A stretch of DNA of 64,000 nt from Iris pallida (GCA_029216955.1 JANAVB010003400.1:14313132-14377131); one strand, 5' to 3'; shown: positions 1 through 9,262, counted from the first letter of the stretch. A program made the numbers and translations. Notes: generated from the letters alone by a model not told the origin.

Positions 1-210
1 ATCTGCAGGGAGACTAATGAGGTCACACGAGCCTCTGCCGCTCTAGAGGGTGCACTGAAGAAATTAGAGAAAAACTGGCAGGCTCATGCACATCTTGAGG
101 ATGCTGAAAAGCTAACCCATGAATCTGAACACCGAGCCAGACTGAGAATTGAGCGCTCAACTGCGCAGTTGGAAGACATTCTTGCCAAACTATGCGTTGC
201 TGATGAGTAG
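1..210 (+). CDS. C-terminal end of a coiled-coil ORF, cut by the window edge
   Basis: Frame 1 is open from the first base to a TAG at 208-210, giving 69 codons with no start in the window. The peptide is charged and helical, with regular leucine and alanine spacing (for example GALKKLEKNWQAHAHLEDAE) and ends LCVADE. This looks like a coiled-coil tail. It lies antisense to, and on the 3' side of, the minus-strand gag-protease element. Tat-lineage Ty3/gypsy elements are known to carry additional antisense ORFs between pol and the 3' LTR, so this may be the end of one; that is inference. It could equally belong to an unrelated element to the left. I do not recognise the family. Confidence 0.4.
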   Translation: MCRETNEVTRASAALEGALKKLEKNWQAHAHLEDAEKLTHESEHRARLRIERSTAQLEDILAKLCVADE

Positions 211-383
211 TATCCTCTTCTTCCGCCCCTCTTTCTTTTTTTTTGAGATGTAACGAATGTAACTGATTTTGATTAAATAGAATACATTCACCCCATTCTT
301 TGTTTGTGGTATTTGTGGTGCTTGTACTAGAGGGCCTAATACAGCAATTGTGTTTGATAAAGGATATCCCACTGGGGACTTTT

Positions 384-570
384 TGTGGACCTATTGCCCT
401 TTTGCGCATCTAAAAATGCGAGCAAATAGATTTGAATGATATTTTGTGGACCTACTACTCTTTGGTACACCGATGGTGCGAGTAATAGATTAGGATAACT
501 TCTGTGGACCTATTACCCTTTTGTGTACTGGCGGTGCGGGTAAATAGATTTGAAACAAAACCTAACAAAG
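384..570. repeat. Short tandem repeat, about 60 bp, three copies
   Basis: The phrase TGTGGACCTA starts at 384, 445 and 503, each time followed by a CCCTTTTG-like stretch and a GGTGCGAGTAATAGAT-like stretch. The spacings are 61 and 58 bp. The block is the left shoulder of the 203-bp array that follows and uses the same motif. Confidence 0.7.
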
Positions 571-1306
571 GTAATATGGACGTGATAGATTTTGTGGTCT
601 TAACACCATGTCTTTTATCCCGGATTGGGTACAGGTGCTAAGTCAAGAGACTATCGATATCAGAGGTAATATGGACGTGATACACGATAATCAAAAATAA
701 TTTTTTTGGTGGACCTATTACTCTTCTGTGCACTGGTGGTGCGAGTAATAGATTTCGAGACACAACCAACAGAGGTAATATGGACGTGATAGATTTTGTG
801 ATCTTAACACCATGTCTTTTATCCCGGGTTGGGTACAGGTGTTAAGTCAAGAGACTATCAGTATTAGAGGTAATATGGACGTGATACACGATAATCAAGA
901 ATAATCTTTGGTGGACCTATTACTCTTCTGCACACTGGTGGTGCGAGTAATAGATTTTGAGACAAAATCCAACAGAGGTAATATGGACGTGATAGGTTTT
1001 GTGGTCTTAATACCATATCTTTTATCCCGTGTTGGGTACTGGTGTTAAGTCGGAAGACTATCGGTATCAGAGGTAATATGGACGTGACACATGATAATCA
1101 GTGATAATCTTTGGTGGACCTATTACTCTTCTGCATACTGGTGGTACGAGTAATAGATTTTGAGACAAAACCCAACAGAGGTAATATGAACGTGATAGGT
1201 TTTGTGGTCTTAACACCATGTCTTTTATCCCGGGTTGGGTACAGGTGTTAAGTCAAGAGACTATCGGTATCAGAGGTAATATGGACGTGATACACGATAA
1301 TCAAGA
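505..1306. repeat. 203-bp tandem repeat array, about four copies
   Basis: The phrase GGTGGACCTATTACTCTT recurs at about 505, 708, 910 and 1113. A second anchor, GTAATATGGACGTGATAG (the last copy differs slightly), starts at 571, 775, 978 and 1181. Both give a period of 203-204 bp, and the last copy is slightly truncated. Each unit holds two copies of GAGGTAATATGGACGTGATA about 90 bp apart. There is no long ORF across the array. It lies 3' of the gag-protease block of the minus-strand element, where Tat/Ogre elements often carry variable tandem repeats. Confidence 0.85.
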
Positions 1307-1657
1307 ACAGGAATTTTGCTCAGTGATAACGATAAGCTGGGCAGACTCCTGTGTGATAAAGCATTAGAGTGGGAGTTCAGAGGTATCAGCATACATGACC
1401 CGCCACTCAGGGAGATGTGATGCGAATTTACTCGAAAAAAATAGAGTTGTGAGTTCAGAGGTACTTGGTGTACATAACTCGATGATCTGAGAGATTTGGT
1501 AGTTTGAGGAAGTACCAGCATGTCTTTAGACATAGTATTTCTTCAGAAATTTGTCGTAATAATCCCGAGGTCTACCAGACGGGGTTGACAGCTGCAGAGG
1601 CGATCGCCGACCATTGTCGTAATTCAGACCTGGGGTAGCCTCCATGTCGTACCCCTG
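1307..1657. other. Non-coding stretch between repeat array and downstream ORF
   Basis: No convincing gene, repeat or signal. It is probably the remaining 3' untranslated part of the minus-strand element. Confidence 0.4.
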
Positions 1658-2428
1658 CTATTGTATGAAGTACCTGGCTTGAGGTCTATACAGGTAGAAT
1701 GGTAATCTTTCAGTATCGGGTTCAAGATCAAACTCTTGTGGCATGAAAGTTTGAGGACCTTCTTTTCGGCCGAAGATGATCGTATAATCCCCTTCTCTTC
1801 TGTCTGGGACTAGGAAGTAGGTATCTTTAATGGAAGCAAGTCGATTTGCGGTATGGACGGTTATCACCTGTGTGTGCAGGTTAGTGTCCCGACCGTGTCC
1901 TATAGTATACATGAGATTGAGTTTATTACACTCAGGATAGTTCAACAACAGCCTAGTATTGATAAAATAAGGAATTTTGTCCACATGGATTACATCATCA
2001 GGAGAGGGACTATCCACCTTTGCAACAAGATACTTCGCGAGTTTTGCATCCTCTTCAGCTACCCTTGTGTGGTCCGAGGTGGGGACACTGTCCTGGGCAA
2101 CTTGACCACTAAGGGTTCTGCTTGTGGCATTGGCTTGTCTGAGGGTCTCGGATCGACACATGGTTGTCGGCTCGTCTTGGGAAGACGGATGACCATCGGC
2201 TCGGTAGAAGACTTCGTTTCTTCCGAATGCTTTTGACTGGATCTTGGCAATCGGATCACCATCGGCTCCCCAGAGGGTCTTGCATCTTTCGGTCGTCTTT
2301 GATTGGATTTTGGCAATCAGATAACCATCGGCCCAATGACGGGTTTTGGCTCTTGGATTTGGGAGTCGGATGACCATCGGTTTCGACTGTGCAGCTGGGA
2401 TGGGGGAACCGGGCACCTCTTTATGCAA
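1658..2428 (-). pseudogene. Post-protease ORF of the Tat-like element, frameshifted, with PMVIRLP repeats
   Basis: An open stretch of 256 codons follows the protease block but in a different frame. Its first third shows frame slippage: the peptide motif PMVIRLP, repeated in an overlapping frame at 2059-2316, appears here once and then continues in another register. The C-terminal part (with CNKLNLMYTIGHGRDTNL and ending QARYFIQ) has no domain I recognise and no reverse-transcriptase motif. In a complete element of this type RT should follow the protease, so this is either an element-specific extra region or a rearranged remnant. It is transcribed with the gag-protease block in the same direction. 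Confidence 0.5.
2187..2390. repeat. 66-bp coding repeat (PMVIRLP units)
   Basis: ACCATCGG recurs at 2192, 2258, 2324 and 2373 (spacings 66, 66 and 49 bp), each in a longer similar block. On the minus strand each block encodes a variant of P-M-V-I-R-L-P. The 49-bp step is not a multiple of three and explains one of the frame changes in the overlapping ORF. Confidence 0.7.
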
Positions 2429-2454
2429 AGTTGCGACAAGGGGTACGACTTTGT

Positions 2455-3546
2455 CTAGTTTGTGGGCCTGGAGTGAATTCTCAAGGGTTCCTCTGGCCCT
2501 GTGATGGCCGCCAGTTCGTCAGTCATGTGCCTCTTAGATTCTTCATATAGACAAGCCTCCGAAGAATAATAAGACTCAACCCCTTTGAAGGGATCGATGT
2601 CGGCAAATTTAGTCTTCACAAAGCCGTGCTTACTGACATACTTGAAGCACTGGTGGAGGGTGGATGGCACTATCATATAGTCGTGTATCCACGGACGCCC
2701 TAAGAGGATGTTGTAGGACGTCTCTACATCTATGACATAGCAGGTGACCTATGTCCTTAGGTCGCCGATCTAAAATTTCAATCGGGTCTTTCCTAAGGGA
2801 TAGCTCCTTTCTGAGTTGAAACCGCTAATGGCGGTGTTGGTCGTCGCTAGCCGGTGCATAGGAATACCGATGACTTGAAGCAAGCTTTTCGGGATGATGC
2901 TTATCGACGAGCCAGGATCGATGTGCATCCGATCCACCTTGATGTTGCCTATGTATCTATTGTAGTACAAGGGGCGATCATGTATGTTGGTCTTGATCAG
3001 CATGTCCTGTGGGGTGAATACGATGTTGGGCATTGCATCCGCACAGTTGCTGTCCTGGGGATCTGTCGACGAGTCTTCCCCCGTAGGTTTGACCTGGGCT
3101 AAGTAAGCGTCATCATTCTGGAGCGCTTCGTTCAATGCGACATAAAGATCCTTGGAGAGCCTTAGGAGCTCGTATAACGAAAACTTTGCCAGCGTATTAG
3201 CCAGTTGTGCTAATATGTCAAAGTTGTAATATCTCTCCAATACCTGAGGTGCATCCTTACGGAGCGGCCTGTCGAAGCAGGTTTCTTTCAGCTTGGACCT
3301 GTTCGCCGGTGGAGGCTGAGATGGCCCCAAAACATCAGTGGCCGGCAGCGTCGCTGGCCGAGGGTCTTCAACTGAACTACCCGGAGTGGGCTGGACTTGT
3401 GCCCCAGACCGGGTAACAACGGCCGTCGGTTCCTCAGCTTCAGCTGAGATTGTATGACAGAATCTGGACTTCCTGCCCTTCTTCTTGTTGGCTGAATATG
3501 ACACCGCCTGGATAACTTCGGGCATTAAGTCTGGGTGCACCCACAT
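2455..3546 (-). pseudogene. Retropepsin-like aspartic protease region of the Tat-like element, with in-frame stops
   Basis: The frame is the same as that of the gag ORF upstream. From 3546 a proline-rich linker leads to a protease domain with MHIDPGSSISIIP, where the usual D-S/T-G is D-P-G, then SGFNSERSYPLGKTRLKF. In-frame TAG codons follow at 2770-2772 and 2749-2751. Beyond them the frame continues through NILLGRPWIHDYMIV, the conserved C-terminal protease segment of plant Ty3/gypsy elements, into 2455-2676. The domain is recognisable but cannot be read through. No reverse transcriptase, RNase H or integrase follows. The protease would normally cleave the Gag-Pol polyprotein in the virus-like particle. 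Confidence 0.75.
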
Positions 3547-3588
3547 GATCTCTCCTCATGACGTGGTGAGAGGTACCAAGCCAGTTGT

Positions 3589-4992
3589 CTAGTCCCGGAC
3601 GGGAGGAAGATTAGTAACTTCTATCGTTGTCCGAAGGATAGGTTTTACCCCGTCTTGAGTACTTGTTGGAGGAAAGTCATCGAACTGAATTGACACCATG
3701 TTTGCCGCCACGGTAACCTCTTCAAAGTCTAGCGACAGAGATTTGGAGTCAATAAGATTCTGGATGTACCGCTTTAATTGAAAGCAGTCATGAGTGGCAT
3801 GATGAACATAGCGGTAGAAATGGCAGTATTTTGGGTCCTCCATCTCTGTCGCTCGAGGCTCGCGCCTTGGTGGAGGGAGTTGGATCCTGTCCCCTTGTAA
3901 GAGCATGTCGAAGATAGGCTTGATATGACTATCTTCGAATGAGTAATTCACGTTGGGCCACTGACCTTCTGTCTGCTTTTGTTCAGGCTTCTTGGTCGTA
4001 TCGGCGACCATAGCCTGTTTGCCTTTATTGTCCCGGTTATTGGAGGTGCCGTCAGTGTTGTTGTTATTGGAGGTGGTACCAGGACGTTTGCTTTTGACCT
4101 CTCCATCCGGGATGTATAATCCCAGCTGGCGAGCCTTCTTTAACTTTGCCTCCGTATTAGTGGCGCTTATGATGAAGGTCGACCAATCCCTAAACTGATC
4201 TTCACCCATCCAGAGGTTGATTGCGGGGAGCAACTTCTTTTGGCAGATTTCAATCAAGGAGCTTTCGAGATTGCCTTGGGGCAATCTCATTGTAGTTTGG
4301 CAGAACCGTTCGATATAGTTTCTTGTCAGCTCCCTTTCTTCCTGAACGACATCCATGAGGGATGACATTGTCACATCATGTCCCACTTCATAGAATCTTT
4401 CTAGGAATATGTGCTTGAAACCGTCAAAAGAATGGATGCAGTTGTCTGGAAGGTTGCGATACCAGTCGAACGCGATCCCCTCCAATACTTCGATGAATAA
4501 TCTTATGAGGATGGCGTCACTATGCGGCAAGTGGTCGGTTGTGACCTCGAAATAAGTCATGTACCGACTAGGAGAGGTCTTTTCGTCATATGAATCGATA
4601 TGAAACGGCTTGTACCACTGTGGAAAAGGCATATCTCTCCATGCAACGGGATACGGCTGTCGTATTCTCAGGTCCCGATAGGAGTCTCGGGCATTGAACA
4701 TTGCTCGAAGCTCCTGGACTTCCCTTTTTGCTTCCCTGGCTTTATCTGCAGCTGAAGGAGCGGATGCTCCTAGAGGATTGTCACCCAAAGAATGAGCGGT
4801 TGTGTTGGAGTACGCGTTGACTGCGGGTCCCAAGCTTGTTTGTCCAGGTGTCCTTGCTGGTTGAGTCGGCAAGGCAGCTTTGATTTCGTCTACTGACTTG
4901 ACCAAAGACAGGAGCATGGCTTCAAGTACTTCTAGACGTTGTCGGTCAGTAGGCGCTTCATGATCATCGTCGGCCATAAAGACTATCCTCAC
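3589..4992 (-). CDS. gag: Gag polyprotein of a Tat/Ogre-like Ty3/gypsy element
   Basis: The ORF has 467 codons. An N-terminal helical region (LEVLEAMLLSLVKSVDEIKAAL) is followed by the capsid-like core starting near WRDMPFPQWYKPFHIDSYD, with IAFDWYRNLPDNCIHSFDGF as the signature of the plant retrotransposon gag family. A low-complexity Asn-rich linker (residues about 300-330) precedes a knuckle-like segment CHFYRYVHHATHDCF. The pattern C-x-F-x(4)-H-x(4)-C resembles Tat/Ogre gags but lacks the second Cys of a classical CCHC. Gag would form the virus-like particle and bind RNA. The protease lies downstream in the same frame, separated by two stops near 3589 and 3556. This is the longest intact frame of the element. 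Confidence 0.85.
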   Translation of the reverse strand: MRIVFMADDDHEAPTDRQRLEVLEAMLLSLVKSVDEIKAALPTQPARTPGQTSLGPAVNAYSNTTAHSLGDNPLGASAPSAADKAREAKREVQELRAMFNARDSYRDLRIRQPYPVAWRDMPFPQWYKPFHIDSYDEKTSPSRYMTYFEVTTDHLPHSDAILIRLFIEVLEGIAFDWYRNLPDNCIHSFDGFKHIFLERFYEVGHDVTMSSLMDVVQEERELTRNYIERFCQTTMRLPQGNLESSLIEICQKKLLPAINLWMGEDQFRDWSTFIISATNTEAKLKKARQLGLYIPDGEVKSKRPGTTSNNNNTDGTSNNRDNKGKQAMVADTTKKPEQKQTEGQWPNVNYSFEDSHIKPIFDMLLQGDRIQLPPPRREPRATEMEDPKYCHFYRYVHHATHDCFQLKRYIQNLIDSKSLSLDFEEVTVAANMVSIQFDDFPPTSTQDGVKPILRTTIEVTNLPPVRD

Positions 4993-5550
4993 GTGGGTAG
5001 AGGTAGAAGGGGTCGTAGCAGAGGTGCTCTATGTGTCATACCCTCGTACCGAAAAAATCGTCGGAGAATGTCGGAATGTCTTCCTCCTCTGACTCGAAAA
5101 GGGTGCTACCTCCTGTGCAGGAAGCCGTATCGTCTTGGCGAGGGCGGTCATCCTCAGGGACGTCCACGTCTATTACATAATTCCAGTAGATCGCTACCCC
5201 CTGTGTATGCTCTTGGAACACCGGGTTGTCGCAACTTTGATGGGACTGCTACCCCCGGCCTCATCTACCCCCAGGGAGGTCAAGGATGCACCCCCAGGTG
5301 TTGGAAGCTTCTTTTTGGATTGAGTGCCTAGGTAGACACCCCTTGTGGTTGTCGGTGGCAGTCCTCCAGACGAGAGTTTCTTTGCAATGCTGGAGGAGAT
5401 TGCCGGGCTGGAAGAGCCTGTCTTATTCCCTCCCTTGCCGGGAAAAACCTTTCGGATTGAATTACAGGAGGCGAAAAGAAATTCCTCGTCTCCCGAGATT
5501 TGCACCTATTTCTCAAGTTGTTTTTGGAAAGGTGCTGGCTGCTGCAATCG
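4993..5550 (-). other. Spacer between upstream ORF and gag
   Basis: About 560 bp with only short overlapping frames (for example 5194-5505 minus, 103 codons, no recognised domain). It may be a degraded end of the upstream ORF or a leader segment. I see no clear splice or frameshift signal. Confidence 0.4.
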
Positions 5551-6348
5551 TTAGAAAATGGACTGCCGATCTTCAGGTGTTACCGACTTGTCGCAGCAGC
5601 AGTTCATGATAACTTGGGTGCAACGACGTCCCGAGAGGGGCTCATCGCACGCCAAGGTTGCTTCCTTCTCCTTACGTTTGTGAGTAATCACCTCTCGCAA
5701 GTCGATAACAGATTGATCTACCTTTGTGTCCCATTTGTGGACTCGGGTATCCCGAGCACACGAGTGCGTAGGTGTCATGTTTACTCCCTGATCCGAGGCT
5801 AGTAGAAGTACTTGCTCTTGATTGTTGGAAGGACACTTTTGAGACCCACCCTGTCCGTTAGTCCTGGAGGACTCGACGCAGGTGGTTCTATACAACTTTC
5901 CATCAGGAGCCCGAATAACAGTTAACGGTGCCTGCTGACGGTCAGCAACTTGGACAGTTGACTGGGCTTGTTGGGCCAGCACTGCCCTAGACTTCTTTGA
6001 CTTAGCACCCGAAGGTGCATAGTAAAACGAGTCCAGATTGATACATCCCATATTCTTAATGGGCCGCATAGAGTCGGGCTCGCATGAGAGATGGTCGAAC
6101 ACAGAGCTTCTGACAGGGTCGTATGAGACACCCTGCCTATGGTCAGGATTGGCTTTCATATGGGCCATCTGCTTGCGGCCAGAGTTGGCTGCCGCATGGG
6201 CGACCTGTCTGCAGCCAGAGTTGGCTGCCGTATGGACCATCTGCCTGTGGCCAGGGTCAGCTGCCGCATGGGCGATCTGTCTGCGGCCAGAGCTGACTAC
6301 CGCATGGGCCATCTGCTTGCGGCCAGAGTCAGCTGCCGCATGATTCAT
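5551..6348 (-). CDS. Upstream ORF (5' of gag) with 12-residue repeats
   Basis: The ORF has 265 codons. It opens with six imperfect copies of a 12-residue unit of the type MAHAAANSGRKQ, with conserved H-A, S/P-G and R-K/R-Q positions. A basic, low-complexity middle and a Cys-rich end (MNCCCDKSV) follow. It lies between the primer binding site and gag. An extra ORF upstream of gag is known for Ogre-type elements, which supports that assignment, but I recognise no domain. The repeat is 36 bp long and therefore frame-neutral. The ORF could be a spurious reading of a repeat, because the plus strand is also open across it. Confidence 0.45.
   Translation of the reverse strand: MNHAAADSGRKQMAHAVVSSGRRQIAHAAADPGHRQMVHTAANSGCRQVAHAAANSGRKQMAHMKANPDHRQGVSYDPVRSSVFDHLSCEPDSMRPIKNMGCINLDSFYYAPSGAKSKKSRAVLAQQAQSTVQVADRQQAPLTVIRAPDGKLYRTTCVESSRTNGQGGSQKCPSNNQEQVLLLASDQGVNMTPTHSCARDTRVHKWDTKVDQSVIDLREVITHKRKEKEATLACDEPLSGRRCTQVIMNCCCDKSVTPEDRQSIF
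6133..6343. repeat. 36-bp tandem repeat, about six copies
   Basis: The unit is of the type GCCATCTGCTTGCGGCCAGA followed by GTTGGCTGCCGCATGG. Copies diverge at single positions. It contains the GCCGCAT heptamer that also fills the neighbouring LTR. Confidence 0.85.
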
Positions 6349-6736
6349 ATGCCCATCTCTCTTTTACGACCTCTTCCTCGTCCCCATGGATTTCCCTTGT
6401 GCCTCCAAAAACTCAGCATCGTAGTGTTTTCCTTTGTGGATTTGTGGACAATGGGGTTATCTGCGGTCGGAAGCATGGCCGCAGGAGAGTCTTGATCACC
6501 GTCTTGGGTCGCAGATGGAGCTTCTTTGAGAACCTGGTCGGGGGCAACAGTTTAGCGCTTCGACATACTGCAGGCTCTCTTTGGGTTGGCTCGCTTCTGC
6601 GATGGGCTGGCGCTCCCTTCAGAGAGCATTTCTTCAAATGCTCGTTGGTCAAATCGAACCACGAGCATTTGCTACGTGGAGCCAAGCTTGGACGCGTCAG
6701 ATTGCGTCACCAACTTCTCATCAGAAGAGAAGGATG

Positions 6737-6754
6737 TCCCTAGCAGAGTCGCCA
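6737..6754 (-). other. Primer binding site of the Tat-like element
   Basis: The minus strand reads TGGCGACTCTGCTAGGGA. It starts with the obligatory TGG and closely resembles the TGGCGACTC-type primer site I associate with Ogre/Tat elements (tRNA-Arg type). It lies 7 bp inside the proposed LTR edge at 6762 and upstream of the upstream ORF and gag, as expected. Confidence 0.65.
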
Positions 6755-7021
6755 TCGTATTTGCCATTTAATATCAAGAATAAAAAATTACAGAGGAATT
6801 GAACTTGATTACAAACTCGCTTGTACAGAAGAAAGCCTAAAAAGAAATCCTAGGAAATAATCTAAGTACAATTGTTTAGTTTTGATTCTGGAGGTGACGA
6901 TAGAGGCTCGGGAAAGTGTAGCAACTCTGTCTTACTCCTTGGACTATCTGACGCGATCCTTACTCTTGAAGAAATTGTCCTTCATAGGTTGCCAGCACTT
7001 TTGCATAGGTGTGGTACCCTG

Positions 7022-7031
7022 CTATTTATAG
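7022..7031 (-). promoter_or_regulatory. LTR TATA box
   Basis: The minus strand reads CTATAAATAG, a strong plant TATA box. It lies about 270 bp upstream of the primer binding site, so transcription would start inside the LTR and run toward the upstream ORF and gag. Confidence 0.6.
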
Positions 7032-7221
7032 TGATAGATATCTTGAGCTGCATGGATGGTCGTGTGGCCATGTGGCTACAGCAGCACACAAAGACCCGCT
7101 CCTTGGCCGCTAGCTGGTGACTTGTTAAGATTTTGTTGCAGTAAATCTGGATGGTTGAGACTTAGTCAGCCTGCCACGTGTCCCATCGCAAGATAGGATC
7201 AGTCTGCTTGAGTCATTTTGA

Positions 7222-7730
7222 GCCGCATAGGCCTTTCAGTGTTCGGCCATGCTGGGCCGCATAAGGCTCATGCGGCAGTCTCCCTTGGTTCGCATGTAGC
7301 TTGGGACTTTTGAGCCGCATAAGTTCTATATTCTGGGCCGCATAAAGCTCATGCGGCTCAGATTGTAGTTATCCTTGGCCGCATGAAGCACATAGATTGA
7401 GCCGCATAAGGTTCATACGGCTCGGGTCGTAGTCCTTTTGGCCGCATAGCCATGTCCAGTCTGGTGGCGTGATATTTTGTCTAATCACGTCTTATCTTCT
7501 TTTTGTCAGAGTGTCAGAGTTGTCAGAGCTGTCAGAGCTGTCAGTCTTGCCAATTTTGACAGAGTTTGTCAGCTTTATCAGAAGGGTTGATCAGCTTAGC
7601 CGCATAAGTAACTATTCGCTCTGTGGCTCAAAAATCAGTCTAGTAAAGATGGGCCGCAGGGGGCATGCTGAGTCTATCATGCGACTCTTCTTTATGCGGG
7701 TCAATTTGTTTCAGAGTACTCATGCGGTCA
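7222..7730. repeat. Dispersed GCCGCAT motifs with three hairpins in LTR U3
   Basis: GAGCCGCATA or GGCCGCATA-like words occur near 7222, 7256, 7312, 7337, 7378, 7401, 7440 and 7599. Three form stem-loops: GCCGCAT-AAGGCTC-ATGCGGC at 7256-7276, GCCGCAT-AAAGCTC-ATGCGGC at 7337-7357, and GAGCCGCAT-AAGGTTC-ATACGGCTC at 7399-7423. The 7-nt loops are similar and the order of the arms is conserved. The same vocabulary builds the 49-bp array at 58370-58860. Confidence 0.75.
7505..7550. repeat. Short tandem repeat GTCAGAG(C/T)T
   Basis: GTCAGAG recurs four times at 8-10-bp spacing, followed by a partial copy. It lies in the U3 part of the LTR. Confidence 0.6.
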
Positions 7731-7754
7731 GTTATAATCCACATGAACCCCATA

Positions 7755-9198
7755 TTTTCCATGCTTCTACACCATCTATGTCCCACTTCAGCCTGGCTTT
7801 CTGCTTCCAGAATTCTGCCTCCACTTTGAGACAAAACTTTAGAAGTGCTCTAGTGAGGTTAATTGAAGCAAGAGCTACGGGAGATCTATCGCGGGCGAAC
7901 AGGGTCTCAATGTGGGTAACATCATCCTCTGCGTTACGAACAGCTTGGAATATGTCGCCGAAAGCTTCTTTACTCCAATAAGTGAGCGCTTTTCTGGTAG
8001 CTCTGAGTTTGGTTGCCACACGGATGAGAGGGTTAAATTCGTCAGTGCTTCTCCAAGCGGCTTCCATAATATTTCTGAACTGGGGGTGATGACTCCAAAG
8101 GTCAAGGAATCGGAAGCATTTTTTGAATTGATTCAAGTTTCTTCTGATCTCAATGAGGAGAGGGGAATGGTCAGATTCAGTGGCGTTCAGGTGTGTGAGA
8201 TTGGAGATGATGTCCATGTCCGACCACAAGGGATTGATGAGAGCCCGATCTAGGTGGGAGTACTGCCTCCGGTTGCCTTCATGCATATTACACCAAGTGT
8301 AGTCGTTGCCAGTGTACTGGAGAGGAGTCAGGTGGGATCCGAATATGAAGTTGATAAAATCGTGCATGCCCGCTTGAGGGGGCAGACGACCGCCCAGCTT
8401 CTCCTCCTAGCAAGTAACAGTATTAAAGTCATCGATACAGATCCAAAGGAGGTTGCTGTGATTTTGATGGGTGTCTCTCAGGGTAACCCAAATCTGCTTC
8501 CGTTTGATGATGTCACAACTGTCGTGGACGGCGGACAGTAGTGACCTGTTTTGGAGCATAGGGTGCTCTATCCAGCACGACAACTCTTGACTCAAGTCGT
8601 ATAGGATGTCGATATTCACGTCAGCCGTAGAGAGGATCCAGATATCATGACATCCAGCGATAACAGTAGAGAAGCTAAGTTGGAGTTTTATGGACATGAT
8701 TTTTTTGGGAAATTTTAGGTTCGATAATCACGAGGATATCAATTATGTGAATCTTCTTGAGACTAATAAGTCTTCTCAAGGCAGGTTTGTTCGCGAGGCC
8801 CCTGACGTTCCAAGATAGGATGTTAAGCATTAAGGTTGCTGGGGTGGATGTTAAGCATTAAGGTTGCTGGGGTGGGGGATTTGTTGAGTTTTGCGGCTGA
8901 TCGGATGATCCTGTCCGAGACCTCTTTTGCTGAATTCTTTTCTTTTATGTTGCCGTTTTTAGCAGTAACGGCGTCCTTACCATCCGCCTTGTTGTGTGAG
9001 TTCTTGTCAATATATAAGCATTAAGGTTGCTGGGGTGGATGTCAAGCATTAAGGTTGCTGGGGTGGGGGATTTGTTGAGTTTTACGGCTGATCGGGTGAT
9101 CCTGTCCGAGACCTCTTTTGCTGAATTCTTTTCTTTTATGTTGCCGTTTTTAGCAGTAACGGCGTCCTTACCATCCGCCTTGTTGTGTGAGTTCTTGT

Positions 9199-9218
<20 letters not shown>
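7755..9218 (-). pseudogene. LINE (L1-type) fragment: end of ORF1 and endonuclease domain of ORF2
   Basis: ORF2 begins at 8830 on the minus strand with MLNILSWNVRGLANKPALRR, the standard opening of a plant L1 apurinic endonuclease domain. A frameshift near 8700 leads into 8407-8697 (ending WICIDDFNTV, equivalent to the GDFN motif). One TAG follows, and the same frame continues as 7732-8367 with YTWCNMHEGNRRQYSHLDRA and ESDHSPLLIEI, the C-terminal endonuclease signatures. The frame ends soon after QKARLKWD, just before the reverse transcriptase. The ORF1 tail (AKEVSDRIIRSAAKLNKSP) lies upstream and is present twice. RT, RNase H and poly(A) tail are missing. Loss of the 3' part is unusual, because LINEs normally lose their 5' part. 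Confidence 0.8.
8828..9210. repeat. 191-bp tandem duplication at the LINE ORF1/ORF2 junction
   Basis: CATTAAGGTTGCTGGGGTGG starts at 8828 and 9019. The following roughly 180 bp (through GAGTTCTTGTCAATATATA) are almost identical in both copies. A shorter internal duplication of about 28 bp (GTTAAGCATTAAGGTTGCTG) sits at the start of each copy. Confidence 0.9.

Positions 9219-9262
<44 letters not shown>
9201..9262. repeat. (TA)n microsatellite, about 62 bp
   Basis: Uninterrupted TA dinucleotides directly after the second copy of the LINE duplication. Confidence 0.95.

Larger units (their letters stand above)
6762..7755 (-). mobile_element. 5' LTR of the Tat-like element, truncated at its outer end
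   Basis: On the plus strand the LTR would begin TGCCATTTAA next to the primer binding site. A TATA box on the minus strand at 7022-7031 separates a U5/R side (6762-7020) from a U3 side filled with GCCGCAT motifs. The outer edge is not visible: near 7730-7760 the sequence passes into a LINE fragment. The second LTR is not in the window. Confidence 0.55.

Noticed and set aside
6139..6743. Plus-strand ORFs opposite the upstream ORF and leader
   Set aside because: Shadows of the GC-rich 36-bp repeat and of the leader; no family resemblance and wrong strand for the element.
7469..7981. Plus ORF of 170 codons
   Set aside because: Runs across the boundary between the LTR and the LINE fragment, antisense to the LINE endonuclease frame.
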